Of a stretch of DNA of 64,000 nucleotides, positions 47,270 through 57,707 are shown one piece after another. The stretch is taken from contig JAHLJT010000631.1 in NCBI GenBank assembly GCA_031308135.1, positions 196,654,685 through 196,718,684 on the forward strand, in the 5' to 3' direction. The notes under the pieces were generated by a model. That model saw nothing but the letters and a program-made list of their open reading frames with translations, searched no databases and had not been told where the DNA came from. Position 1 is the stretch's first letter, and each line of letters opens with the position of its first letter. A program made the translations under genes and the position numbers. This DNA is from Acheta domesticus. Lineage: Eukaryota; Arthropoda; Insecta; Orthoptera; Gryllidae.

Positions 47270-49992
47270 TTACGGTGGTTTAAGAGAATCTTTGGGGTAT
47301 CGGGAGATAATGCGGTTTGGAATAGAAGCATTTTTGCCTAGATTAAATATTTGTGCACTTGTACAAGACGGAAGAAGGGTAAAAAATCTGTTGCTCACCT
47401 GTTGAATGTACTCATTGATAGGAGGAATATTTAGCTCTCTGTGTATTTGCTTATTTGGAATAAACCATGGGGCTTGTACGGCTTTTCGTAAGTACTTGTT
47501 TTGGATAATTTGAAGTTTCTTTAGATGCTTGTTTGCTATATTGTTCCAAATTTGACAGGCATAAGTTAATGAAGGACGTATTACACTTTTAAATACGGAT
47601 AATGCGCATTCCAGACTAAATGAAGACTTGTTATTTATTACGGGATAAAGTTTGTTAATTTTTGCATATGTTTTGTTTGAGATCTCTTGAATGTGGTTTT
47701 TCCATGTTAATTTTTGATCTAGTAATACACCTAGATACTTAACAGGTGTTTCATTACGCAGCCATGGAATTACAGTATTATTAATTTAATTTGTCGTGGT
47801 TGGTTAAGTTTTCTTAATGTGAATATTTTAGGCTGTGATTTGGTAGGATTTATGGCAATTCTCCATTTCATTGTCCATTTGACAAATTCGTTTAAATCCG
47901 ACTGGAGATCTTTGCAAGCGTTGGTAATATCAGAATTTGCATTAAATAATACTGTGTCATCCGCGTAAAGTGCTATTTCTGAGTAGGTCATTTCTGGGTA
48001 GTCTGCAATGTAGACATTAAACAATAAGGGAGATAGTGGAGAGCCTTGAGGCACGCCGGCTTTAATGATGTGTGCTCTTGATTTATTATTGTTAATATTA
48101 ACTTTGAAATCTCTCTCTGCTAAGAAACTTTTAATGATATTTTGGAGATAATCTGGAGTTCCCAATGTTTGTAGTTTGTAAAGTAGTCCCAGATGCCATA
48201 CTTTATCAAAGGCATGTGCAATGTCGAGAAAAATTGCAGCTGTGTACATGCGGTTGTGAAATCCTTCCGCGATGTATTCTGTTACTCTTAACAACTGATG
48301 GCTTGTGGAATGGTTTGGACGAAATCCGAATTGCGTATTGGGTAAGGCCTTGGTTTCGGTGAAAAATTTGAATAGACGAGATTTTATAAGTTTCTCGAAT
48401 ATTTTGGCAAAGGTCGGTAACAAGCTTATTGGTCTATAGCTACACGGATCTTGTGGATTTTTGTTCGGCTTACGTATTGGAGTTATAATAGCTGTTTTCC
48501 AAGTCTTTGGATAATATCCTAATCTTAAACATGCATTGAAGAGTGCTGTTAATGCTGCCACCGCATTGCGAGGTAATTCTTTCATCATTTTATTATTGAT
48601 TAAGTCATGACCTGCTGATTTTCTCGGTTTTAATGTCTTTATGATTTGCTGCGTCTCGGACGGGGCTATAAATTTAGTTTTTGTCGGAACGGAATATCGC
48701 GGGGCTGATAAGTTTTCTTCCACCTCTCGTTGGAAATCAATGTCAGTTACAGGGTTGGTTACAAATATCTTTTCAAAATTTTCCGCTAGAGTTTCTGCTT
48801 TTTCGAAATCCGTCGTTGCTAGTCCTGCGTTAGTTGCTAACTGGGGGATAAAAGATTTTTCCTTTGTTATCATTTTAACTGTATTCCACATTGCCCTAGA
48901 GTTTGGAGGGATGCTGGCTAAATAGTTTTGAAAATGTGTACATCTAACTTTATGAAGCTCTTGTTTAATTTTTACAGAGATACTATTTAATTTTTGTTTC
49001 AAAATTTTGTTACGGGAATATTGCCACATTCTGCGAAGGTTATGTTTTTCTTTGATTAAATTTAGTAGTGGTTTTGGAAGAGGAGTATAATTTTTTGTGA
49101 AATTTCTGATTTTAATAGAAGATCTTTTAATAGCATTTTTAATTACGTTTTCGAGGGAGCTAATACAATTGTCTATTTCTGATGATGTTTTAAGATTTTT
49201 CGGATACTGACATTCATTAGTTAGAAAGTGTCTATACATGCCCCAATCTACTTTTCCATCAATTATTTTTTCGTTTTGATATGGTTGAGGTTCAGCTTTG
49301 AATGAAATTATTACTGGGTTGTGGTCCGAATCTAATTCTGGTTTCACATTTTGGTAAATTGGTAGATTTAGATTTTGTGTAATCACTATATCTAGAATGT
49401 CAGGAATAACATTTGGATTATAGGGGTAGTATGTTGGCTCTGAAGGAGCTAATATATTAAGATTTCTTTGCAGTGCAAATTTCTGAAGGAGTTTGCCATT
49501 ATATGAAGTAGTATTACAGTTCCAAATTTGGTTTTTACAGTTTAGATCTCCAGCTAGTAATATTTGCGATCTACCATCAAATACTGCTTTCATGAAACTC
49601 GACGGAAACTTTTTGTTTGGAGGTTTATACGCTGCAATTACAGTTATGTTAGAAGATACCAATTCGATCTTGATGATAATTGATTCTATTTCGTTTGAGG
49701 ACGGGGATTGTATCAGCGTATGTTTAATTTTCCTGTTGATGAGAATTGCTACCCCACCTGATGCTATTAGCGAGATTCTATCACTGCGGTAGGTTAAATA
49801 GTTGGGGATCGAAAATCTTTCTCCCTGCTTTAAATGTGTTTCTGAAATACACGCTACATCTATGTCATGGACTTTTAGAAAGTATCTTAATTCGTTCTCC
49901 TGGCGCTTTACGCCATTGGCATTCCAGTTGAGAAGTTTAAAGTTTTCTATTTTATTTTGTGCCATTAATATGCATGGAAATAAGTCTTTCAA
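47270..49992 (-). pseudogene. Jockey ORF2: endonuclease plus reverse transcriptase, one frameshift
   Basis: The first 740 codons (49,992 down to 47,770) stay open. The apurinic-type endonuclease covers about residues 19-232, with N-W-N-A-N-G-V, S-E-T-H-L, A-G-D-L-N and S-D-H-N-P-V. The reverse transcriptase carries Y-R-P-I-S-L-L, F-G-F-R-P-N-H-S-T, F-L-D-I-A-H-A-F-D, G-V-P-Q-G-S-P-L-S-P and Y-A-D-D at about 676-679. A single-base shift in the run near 47,778-47,792 causes a stop at 47,770. The C-terminal portion continues in another frame to a stop at 47,270, for a total of about 907 codons, normal for the clade. The protein would nick target DNA and reverse-transcribe the element RNA. Confidence 0.9.
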
Positions 49993-51445
49993 CCATTTGA
50001 TGTAACTGAGGTATGATTGCAGAAAGAATATTGTTTATAATTGTTTGAATTAGGTTTTCGTTTATTACATTCATATTTTGGAGGACTGGCGGCGGGTTCC
50101 TGTTATCTTGACTAGGCGGTTGACTAGCGCGATAAGCGAAAGAATGCAAGGGCGTTGGGTTTGACTGCAGAGGAGGAAACTCTTGAGGGACATAGTGATA
50201 AGGTTGAGCGTTCTGATTCGGAAGGTGATTTATGTGCTGCCTATTTTGGTGATTTGAAAATTTAAGATTAGCCCGATTCCAGCTATATTTTTTAACTGCT
50301 TCTTTATAAGCTTTGCAGCCTTTGTAATTAGCCGTGTGCGCCTCACTGCAGTTTACACATTTCGGTACATTATTATATTTAGGTTTATCACATTGAGAGT
50401 AATGATGATTGTCTGAATATCTCACACATCTAGGTCGCCTTCCGCAATTTGCCTGTGAATGGCCGAAAGTCTGACAATTTTTGCACATGATTGGGGCTTT
50501 AGGCTTGTTGCGAATTTGCACTTTAATAATGTTATATATAAATTTTGTAAGTCTTAAAATTGCTTTGTTATTTTCATTATCAGTTAAATCTACAGCAACG
50601 GTGGTTAACGGTTTACGTTCTCTTCCGAACAGCCGAACAACTTTTAGAACTTGAAAGTTTTTCGAAAGTTCGTTAAATATTTCCGATTCTGAATAGGTAA
50701 TTGGAAGATCTTTTATAACAACTGAAAAACATTTTTGAGTAGGGTCCCTGTATGTGTGGTGTTCAATTTTCTCTTTTTCACAAAATTTCCGGTATTCTCG
50801 ATAGTCCTCTATTGAGCTAAATAGAATTTTTACAGTATCTTTTTCTAATTTAGTTGAAAACGTGTCTTTGGCAATAGATTCCAGTTCACTGATAAATAAG
50901 GTATAGTTGATAACTTTATGAACGTAAAAGGGTGGTATTTTAATGAATGTTTCGTCACTTCCTTCCCTTTCGTTTTGTGAATTTTCTTCGCTCATATTTT
51001 CTAAACCATCGTACCTATTCTGAGTTGGCACATTGTACAATAATCTTTTAGAACCACAGTTTTCCTCTGGGAGATCTACATGCAAACGTTTTAGACCTTT
51101 ATTTTGTTCATTACAATCACTAGTAAACTGTTGAGAAACTGAATGTTGCGGGGCAACTCCATACCTGTTAACATCAGCATCGCTAGTGCTTACTGACTGA
51201 AGGTTGGTCAATGTTCTGTCTGTTTCTCCATCCAGCTGCTGGGCGGGCGGTTGAGATGTGTTAAATTGCCCCTGGGGTTGAATGTCTGCCATCTGAATTG
51301 GGAATGGGAGGACACCTCCATTCATTGCTGCGAACTGATCTGGCGTGTCACCATTGAGAACTTGTGCTGCTGACACCAGTTGACCCCCAAAACCGGGGGG
51401 ATTTGATGCGAACATACAGCTTTCGCTGCACCACTTAACTTTCAC
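49952..51445 (-). CDS. Jockey ORF1: Gag-like nucleic-acid-binding protein
   Basis: An uninterrupted frame of 497 codons. The N-terminal third is Gln/Asn/Pro-rich. The middle has an RRM/PRE_C2HC-like stretch (V-V-I-K-D-L-P-I-T-Y-S-E-S-E-I, about residues 245-260). The C-terminal half has a CCHC knuckle C-K-N-C-Q-T-F-G-H-S-Q-A-N-C and two related cysteine clusters (C-V-R-Y-S-D-N-H-H-Y-S-Q-C, where one Cys is replaced, and C-V-N-C-S-E-A-H-T-A-N-Y). This is the usual jockey/X-element ORF1, thought to package element RNA. It overlaps ORF2 by 41 bases in a different frame. Confidence 0.9.
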   Translation of the reverse strand: MKVKWCSESCMFASNPPGFGGQLVSAAQVLNGDTPDQFAAMNGGVLPFPIQMADIQPQGQFNTSQPPAQQLDGETDRTLTNLQSVSTSDADVNRYGVAPQHSVSQQFTSDCNEQNKGLKRLHVDLPEENCGSKRLLYNVPTQNRYDGLENMSEENSQNEREGSDETFIKIPPFYVHKVINYTLFISELESIAKDTFSTKLEKDTVKILFSSIEDYREYRKFCEKEKIEHHTYRDPTQKCFSVVIKDLPITYSESEIFNELSKNFQVLKVVRLFGRERKPLTTVAVDLTDNENNKAILRLTKFIYNIIKVQIRNKPKAPIMCKNCQTFGHSQANCGRRPRCVRYSDNHHYSQCDKPKYNNVPKCVNCSEAHTANYKGCKAYKEAVKKYSWNRANLKFSNHQNRQHINHLPNQNAQPYHYVPQEFPPLQSNPTPLHSFAYRASQPPSQDNRNPPPVLQNMNVINENLIQTIINNILSAIIPQLHQMVERLISMHINGTK

Positions 51446-51662
51446 TTAGCAGAAAAAAAATATTTCGTTGTGCACAATAAACAATATTGATACTCAATAA
51501 ACAACACTGTTAGAAATAATAGGGGGCCGCTGGTAGCGGCACCCGTTTGAACGCGCAACTAAACACTAGTTGAGTGGAGCACCGAAGCACAGCGATAAGC
51601 GGAGCGATACGATGCTTACTCGACGATGTCTAGAGCCAGACGTCAAGTTTTTTGATAATATA

Positions 51663-51889
51663 TCAAGTTTAATTATAGACTGGTGGTGGTATGGACGTGG
51701 GCAAGTTGAATTATAGACTGTTTCTTGTACAAATTGTAGAGTTTATGAAAGGTCCAAATGATTTTTAGGCAGTCGTAATGTTTATTCAAATTACACATAT
51801 AATTACGTTACCAAGAGAATAATTATATGTGTAATTTGAATAATCATTACGACTGTCTAAAAAACATTTGGAACTTTCATAAACTCAAC
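51663..51889. mobile_element. 227-bp foldback insertion with 14-bp target duplication
   Basis: TTTTTGATAATATA occurs at 51,649-51,662 and 51,890-51,903. Removing the insert and one copy restores the continuity of the surrounding DDE remnant. The right two thirds form a long palindrome: gagtttatgaaaggtccaaa..attacacatataatta is mirrored by taattatatgtgtaat..ggaactttcataaactc, with arms of about 70 bp, roughly 90% alike, around a loop of about 13 bases. The left part carries two direct copies of aagtt.aattatagactg. The class is unknown. Confidence 0.75.
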
Positions 51890-51903
51890 TTTTTGATAAT
51901 ATA

Positions 51904-52600
51904 ATTGTAATGCCTCGCGGTGATCATCTGAAAGATTTTCTTTTAATAGCTGGACCGATCATGAATAAGTATAACTCCCTCGTGACCATGAGCGATGCTA
52001 ATCAACAACTGGCTAATCGAATGTTAGAAAGAGCTCCTGAACCAAACGTGTTACAAGCAAGAGTAGAGGTCCACAATCTCTGCAGCTCTCATTTGAATCA
52101 TAAGGACATACCATAGTTTCGTAGACTCTCGCTTGATTACTTGAGGAACGTAACATTTGTTACTTACCAAGTTAGCCTTAGCTTATCGTACATTCAAGAT
52201 AAGCTTCAACACGATCAGAATGAAGAATACCAGATTGAAAACATTACATCAGACGAATCTTTTCTGAGAATCATGGTTTACTCTCGGTTTCGCAACACAC
52301 AAAGTACCAGATATTTATATCTTACAGTAACGACAACTAAAATCTGCAAGGAGATGAATATTCCGACCGGGAATTCATTAATGGCTATTATTGAACTTGC
52401 AAATCAGGAGTCAGGACACTTGGGAATTGTGTTCCTGTTGCTGGTGTCTTATGCTACTTAGGGCATGGCAGACATCAGCAAAATATTCGATACCGAACTA
52501 CTGCTCTTGTAGAAAACGTTTTAGATGCAGCACACAGATAAGCTCCAGTCGATTTGAATGACAGAGAACTTATGTGCAAAAACAAGTTCGATGAATGTAA
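51904..52600 (+). pseudogene. DDE transposase, right part, with degenerate SWIM-type finger
   Basis: It continues the frame broken at 46,989, reading V-M-P-R-G-D-H-L-K-D-F-L-L-I-A-G, N-K-Y, A-N-R-M-L-E-R and L-Q-A-R-V-E. After a stop at 52,114 it reads F-R-R-L-S-L-D-Y-L-R, Y-Q-V-S-L-S-L-S-Y-I-Q-D-K-L-Q, then F-L-R-I-M-V-Y-S-R-F-R. In another frame near 52,396-52,545 it reads C-K-S-G-V-R-T-L-G-N-C-V-P-V-A-G-V-L, then Y-L-G-H-G-R-H-Q. The last block resembles the end of a SWIM zinc finger (CKSG.R..GTCAH...L..LG..RH), with the expected His replaced by Pro. SWIM fingers bind DNA or protein. Confidence 0.72.
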
Positions 52601-52604
52601 GATG

Positions 52605-52658
52605 CAGACTCTTGATAATCAAGCACCCCGATAGTGAGAGGCAAAGGGGCTCCCGATA
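52605..52658 (+). repeat. 40-bp minisatellite, left part
   Basis: One unit (gataatcaagcaccccgata, then gtgagaggcaaaggggctcc) ends at the insertion point of the truncated retrotransposon. The array resumes at 53,599. Confidence 0.8.
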
Positions 52659-53598
52659 TTTTATACATATTTATTTTTCATTCGAAAATACATAGTTCAG
52701 TTTACATTCACTTTTTCATATGTTTGAATGGCTTACAACTATTCTTATTTCCTAATCTAAAAAACTAACTCTAACTACAGGGACGGGAAGGAAGCTACAA
52801 TATGCATCTACTGTTAACAATTGTTCGAGAATATGTTTAGAGAGGCGTTAAAAGGGTATCGCTATTTTATTCGTGTTGGAGTATAGACTGTTGACGCGAG
52901 GTCGTAGTGGACGGCGTGTTAGAGTTAATATTTGAGTAAAAGTTATTGGATGGAATATGTGTTTAGTGATGGATGTTATATTCAGTTCTTTGTGTATTTT
53001 TTGTTGGATATAAACCATGGAGTGTGAGTTGCTAATCGGAGATATATATTTTGTATTATTTGCAGGTTATTTGTGGTTGTAGCTGATGCGTTAGTCCACA
53101 CCGGACATGTGTATAACATTAAGTGTCTGATTATTGATTTGTATGATATGATGTCAATGTATATTGATATGCATCTTTTGGAGTTTATTACAGGTTTTAA
53201 TTCTGCTATTTTCCATTTTGATTGTTGAGTTTTGGTTGTAATATGGGAATTCCCGTACAGTATTGTGTCTAAGTTTAGTCCAAGGTATTTGACTGTTTGA
53301 CAGTAAGGAGTGCATGGTATTGTACTGTTGTTGATTTAAAGGGGGAAGGAATGTACAAGTGCTTTAGCGATATTACTTTGGCAGTGGATTTTGTTAAGTT
53401 TAATTTAATTTTCCAAATCGTTGACCAGCTGTCTATTCTGTCGAGATGTTTTTTTCACTAATGATTTTAATTGATTGGCTTGATTTGTAAATGACTGTGT
53501 CGTCTGCAAATTGTGTATTTGGGTCTGGTTTGTGGCCGCTATATCTGACGAGAAAATGTTAAATGGAGTTGGTAAAAGTGGAATCCTTGTGGTAGGCC
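52659..53598 (-). mobile_element. Second jockey-type element, 5'-truncated (0.94 kb)
   Basis: On the minus strand it begins inside the reverse transcriptase (G-L-P-Q-G-F-P, then L-P-T-P-F-N-I-F-S-S-D, then F-A-D-D-T-V, in shifted frames). It then shows the same C-terminal landmarks as the 47-kb element, for example ataaaccatgg at about 53,011 against 47,461. It ends in AATAAA near 52,672. It is flanked by related copies of a(a/g)gg.ctc.cgata, consistent with a target duplication made from the minisatellite. It is a different family from the 47-kb element and has several frameshifts. Confidence 0.75.
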
Positions 53599-53760
53599 AA
53601 GGACTCACGATAATTAAGCACCCCCATAGTGATAGGCAAAAGGACTCACGATAATGAAGCACCGTAATAGTGAGAGGCAAGGGGTCTTACGGTGATGAAG
53701 TACCTCAATGTGGAAGGCAAGGGGACTCACGGTAATGAAGCGCAGTGACTCACAGAAAAT
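53599..53760 (+). repeat. 40-bp minisatellite, right part
   Basis: About four units, with 53,641-53,680 and 53,681-53,720 exactly 40 bases each (aggactcacgataatgaagc..gtgagaggcaa). Units differ by 15-30%. Confidence 0.9.
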
Positions 53761-54360
53761 GAAATAACCAAATTCACAAGTCTAAACAGGTGAGGTTGTT
53801 TCATTTGAATACGCTTTGAGTGCACATATCTGCCTTTCTATCATCCGACAAATCGAAATGATCTCCGTTTTAAAATGTATATTAGATCAAATATAAAAAC
53901 TTTTTTGAGGTTATGGCCATAACGACTTTTTTATCAGTAAGGACCAGAGCTAAGGAACAACACTAAGTGTTCAGACAATTTGGCTGAAACCTCATTTCCA
54001 TAATATTTGTGCGGTTTTTTACATTCCTTCTCTAAAAAATATTTTTCCGTGTGAATGGTGATTCAGTGATAATTCCAATTGCCTGACCAACGGGACCCCG
54101 TTTCTTAGTATCATGGATATAATTAAAATAGTTTGGACGCATGTCTTTATCTTCACGTTTACGCAGTTATTTCTCAACAAATGGGAATTTCCTGAAACCA
54201 AAGCTTTATTTCATGAATACTATTGTTTTTGTATTGTCAAATTATCTCAAATAAAACGCCTCATCTCAGATAAAATAGAAATATTACAAAAGTAGGAAAC
54301 AAAACATATTTTAATTATTTACGCTATTGAAATCACTAAACAATAACTTAACGATATTCA
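53761..54360. other. AT-rich DNA, nothing recognised
   Basis: Short frames only. No motif or repeat was identified. Confidence 0.4.
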
Positions 54361-54369
54361 AGTCGATGA

Positions 54370-55116
54370 GATCACTTCCCTGAGCTTCATTACTTGAAGC
54401 TACACCTCAACGACCACCAACCTAATAAATCAGACCAACTTTTCCAAATTAATTAACCACACCAGTCTCAACCACCTCATCAATCTCATCAAACTCACCA
54501 ACTTCAGCAATCTCGACTCAACATTTTGTTATTCGCAACCCATTTTCACTTTCGCCAACTCTCAACCCGAGCCCTTGCTACTCACTTCTTGCTCGCTTCC
54601 CTTGCCCAACATCATGTACGCCCAACATCAGCTAATGAATCTTCTCCTACCACATTACTCTTGCTCCATTCTCACCTCCTGCGTCCACGTTCCTTTCGTC
54701 GGTATTATTCGTTTCACCATCTGCCCATTCGCTTCTCGTCCGCCCGTCCACTGCTCGCCAACTCGTCCGTCCACACTCTCGTCCACCCACCCATCCCCCT
54801 GCCCGTCCCCACGCTCGTCCAAGTGTGCGTCCACTCCCCCTTGCATCACCCGCATATTCACCGCCTGCCCGTCCGTCCGCCACTCGTCGGTCCACCTCCT
54901 GTCCACCGGCCACCATCTACAAACCCACACACAGCTTCTCACCCTCGCAGCCAACCGCCCACCCACCCACCCACCCGCCCGCCCGCCATCCGCCCTCCCG
55001 CCCTGCCGCCCATCTGCCCATCCGCCCGCTCACCCACTGCCCGCCCACTGTCCATTCCCCCGCCCGCCCACTGCCCATCCGCCCGCCCGCCCGCCCACTG
55101 CCCGCCCATCCCCCCG
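54370..55116 (+). repeat. C-rich degenerate repeat leading into the 12-bp array
   Basis: The composition moves from CTCA/CCAAC words to CGTCCACC words at about 54,720, then CCCGCCCA words at about 54,955. The short period (about 4 bp) becomes steadily cleaner toward the 12-bp array, as if the array grew out of this background. Confidence 0.7.
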
Positions 55117-55650
55117 CTCGCCCTTCCGCCCGCCCTTCCGCCCGCCCTTCCGCCCGCCCTTCCGCCCGCCCTTCCGCCCGCCCTTCCGCCCGCCCTTCCG
55201 CCCACCCTTCCGCCCGCCCTTCCGCCCGCCCTTCCGCCCGCCCTTCCGCCCGCCCTTCCGCCCGCCCTTCCGCCCGCCCTTCCGCCCGCCCTTCCGCCCG
55301 CCCTTCCGCCCGCCCTTCCGCCCACCCTTCCGCCCGCCCTTCCGCCCGCCCTTCCGCCCGCCCTTCCGCCCGCCCTTCCGCCCGCCCTTCCGCCCGCCCT
55401 TCCGCCCGCCCTTCCGCCCGCCCTTCCGCCCGCCCTTCCGCCCGCCCTTCCGCCCGCCCTTCCGCCCGCCCTTCCGCCCGCCCTTCCGCCCGCCCTTCCG
55501 CCCGCCCTTCCGCCCGCCCTTCCGCCCGCCCTTCCGCCCGCCCTTCCGCCCGCCCTTCCGCCCGCCCTTCCGCCCGCCCTTCCGCCCGCCCTTCCGCCCG
55601 CCCTTCCGCCCGCCCTTCCGCCCGCCCTTCCGCCCGCCCTTCCGCCCGCC
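55117..55650 (+). repeat. 12-bp minisatellite (CCCGCCCTTCCG)n, about 44 copies
   Basis: A nearly perfect tandem array. The only variants noticed inside are CCCACCCTTCCG at 55,201 and 55,321, exactly 120 bases (10 units) apart. The unit contains no stop in any frame, so long frames on both strands (L-P-P-A, F-R-P-P, A-R-P-S, R-A-E-G, G-G-R-A, G-G-R-K repeats) are artefacts. The minus strand has GGGCGGGCGGAAGGGCGGG, which fits the G-quadruplex pattern throughout. Confidence 0.98.
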
Positions 55651-55880
55651 CACCCAAACGTCCGCCCATCCGTCCGCCCATACACCCGCCCACCCAAACG
55701 CCCTCTCATCTACCCACCTGCCAGTCCATTGCTCATCCAATGCCCGGCCACCACCCATCCACGACCCGTCCACCTCCCGACCGCCACCCGTCCACTGCCC
55801 GTCCACCGTTCCACCGCCCGGCCACTGCGGCCCCGCGCCGCCCATTCGCCTGCACGCCAAGGCCGGGGACGCGCGGCGCC
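55651..55880 (+). repeat. C-rich degenerate flank of the 12-bp array
   Basis: CCCGTCCAC and CGCCCAT words decline into mixed GC-rich sequence. Confidence 0.7.
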
Positions 55881-55882
55881 GG

Positions 55883-55921
55883 GCAGGTGGACACAGGGGC
55901 TTAGCGCTCCCAAATGAGACG
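55883..55921. repeat. 39-bp shared GC-rich block, copy 1
   Basis: gcaggtggacacaggggctt followed by agcgctcccaaatgagacg matches 59,558-59,596 at 36 of 39 positions. A further catgcg.agcg.cg match follows at the same offset. Confidence 0.9.
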
Positions 55922-55949
55922 TTGGCGGACGCGCGGACACATGCGGAGC

Positions 55950-57300
55950 GACGAGCAAGGCGCGCCGCGCCGCCCGGCCGCATATTTGCTTTCTATTTGT
56001 GCGCGTATTGGTCTGCAGGGGACTCCAAACGCTCTCAACGGACAGCAACGAAAGATATTTTCAGTTTTTAAGAGAGACAGAAACTATTAGAAAAGTAATG
56101 CATTTATTCACAAGTTTAATTCTTTTTAACATAGGTGGTGCCACAATTGTTTTAGAAATTGTCGGTTCGTTATCGAGCCCTATAGTGAAGAGAGAATTTA
56201 CCTCAGAATTTTTGAAACGAGACATACATCTTTATTACTAATTTGGACCATACTACAAATTGACGGAAAATGAAGCAGTCTATGGTCACTTGTCTTAGGA
56301 TATATTACTGGTTTTGTTAGATCCTCAGGAAAATGATGAAAATGCAAAAACAATTTCCATTTTGACTAAGAGATTGCAAATATTTTATTGTATTATTCCC
56401 CTCTTTCTCACACTCCGTTTTCTCACTAAATCCTATCGCGTCACTAATTACGAGAGGATAAAGAAGCTTCAGTATTAACTTGTGCCGCTTCAGTACATCC
56501 AATTTGGGTTACTTCAAAACCACATTTTCCATTCAGTCAACACGTTTTACAGCTGCTGACTTCAAATTTAGTATAGTTTGCAAAAAAAATGTTAATACGA
56601 AATATCCTAGTGAATTGTAGTTTACATGGGAAGTTATTCTTTTAGACATCGAATGAAGATCTGAATATGGTGGCTAAACCATCAAATACTGCTGATATTT
56701 CTGTTCTGTATGCATTCTATGTATTTTAAAATCAAACGGAACAAATAGAAAAAAGGGATGCAGAGGGTAAATTTGCTATGAAACTATCAGAAAACTAGTT
56801 TAAGTTGGTACACGAACTCCTCTAGTTTGCTGAAAGAAAAATGCATCATTGTGATTACTGCGATGGAATTTCGAATAAATGCCATTGTACGTCTTCGAGT
56901 GTTTAAAATTGATGTGAATACTCGATTGTCACTCGGCTAACAATCACACGAGGTAAAAGTGAAAGGGAGTTAAGAATAGTTGTTAGGTTTAGTAATAACC
57001 AACGCAGTAATTTACGTGCAGTTTCTAGCAATAACAACAATCCCCTCTTACATTATTTCAGTAGTGTAGATGAGTTTGGGGCTGTAACGCGTAACCAGTC
57101 TGTATAAGTGAGGTCTCTAAAGAAAGAAAATTTCACGGATACATGACAAATTGCACTTTAACTTCAAAAATATGAACAATTTGTTGAAATGACCTGTTCA
57201 TAGATGTACCGATTCTGCATCTTTATGTAAAATTAAACTAATTATTTGATATTCTATGGGATTGAATTGCGCTGTGTACCTCTCTGTACGGCAATAAAGT
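55950..57300. other. AT-rich DNA, nothing recognised
   Basis: Short open frames only. Confidence 0.4.
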
Positions 57301-57309
57301 AAAATAAGA

Positions 57310-57375
57310 ATACAATATTAATATTAATATTAATATAATTAATACAATATTAATATTGATAAAATAAGAATAGTT
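57310..57375. repeat. (AATATT)n-type AT palindromic repeat
   Basis: Repeated AATATTAATATT and its palindromes. Confidence 0.8.
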
Positions 57376-57632
57376 TGTACTGACAAGGTCGTGTTGTATT
57401 GTTATGTTAAAATATTACTAATTTGGCTGTCGTCTGCGGCGAGGAGGATCGAGTCTGCGTAGGCATGGTCGTATTTGGGATTGTCTCTTCACCCCTCATC
57501 ATCATCCTATCACCTCATAATTCACACTTCAAGGTTAACAACCTTATCGTACCGAGGGATGCTGCTGAAAAGCTGATCCTAAAAGTTACACATGTTAATT
57601 GTTTTGCTTGGTTAGAAATGGCCAAATACGCC

Positions 57633-57707
57633 AATAATAATAATAATAATAATAATAACAACAATAATAATAATAACAACAATAATAATAATAATAATAA
57701 TAATACC
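57633..57707 (+). repeat. (AAT)n microsatellite with AAC variants
   Basis: Two CAACAAT variant blocks sit inside the AAT array. The Asn-rich frame over it is an artefact. Confidence 0.95.

Larger units (their letters stand above)
46990..51642 (-). mobile_element. Jockey-clade non-LTR retrotransposon, near full length (4.65 kb)
   Basis: Minus strand. It has a 5' UTR (about 51,446-51,642), ORF1, ORF2 overlapping it, a 3' UTR with AATAAA near 47,022-47,027, and a poly-A tail seen as 27 T at 46,990-47,016. The target duplication TCAAGTTTTTT is at 46,985-46,995 (its T run merging with the tail) and at 51,643-51,653. The length, two-ORF layout and poly-A end are those of jockey-type elements. It lies inside the DDE transposase remnant. 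Only one inactivating change was noticed (a frameshift in ORF2), which suggests a fairly recent insertion. Confidence 0.92.

Noticed and set aside
54526..56071. Open frames of 250-500 codons on both strands encoding LPPA, FRPP, ARPS, GGRK and similar repeats
   Set aside because: All are readings of a stop-free 12-bp repeat in different frames. No start context, domain or conserved non-repeat part is visible.
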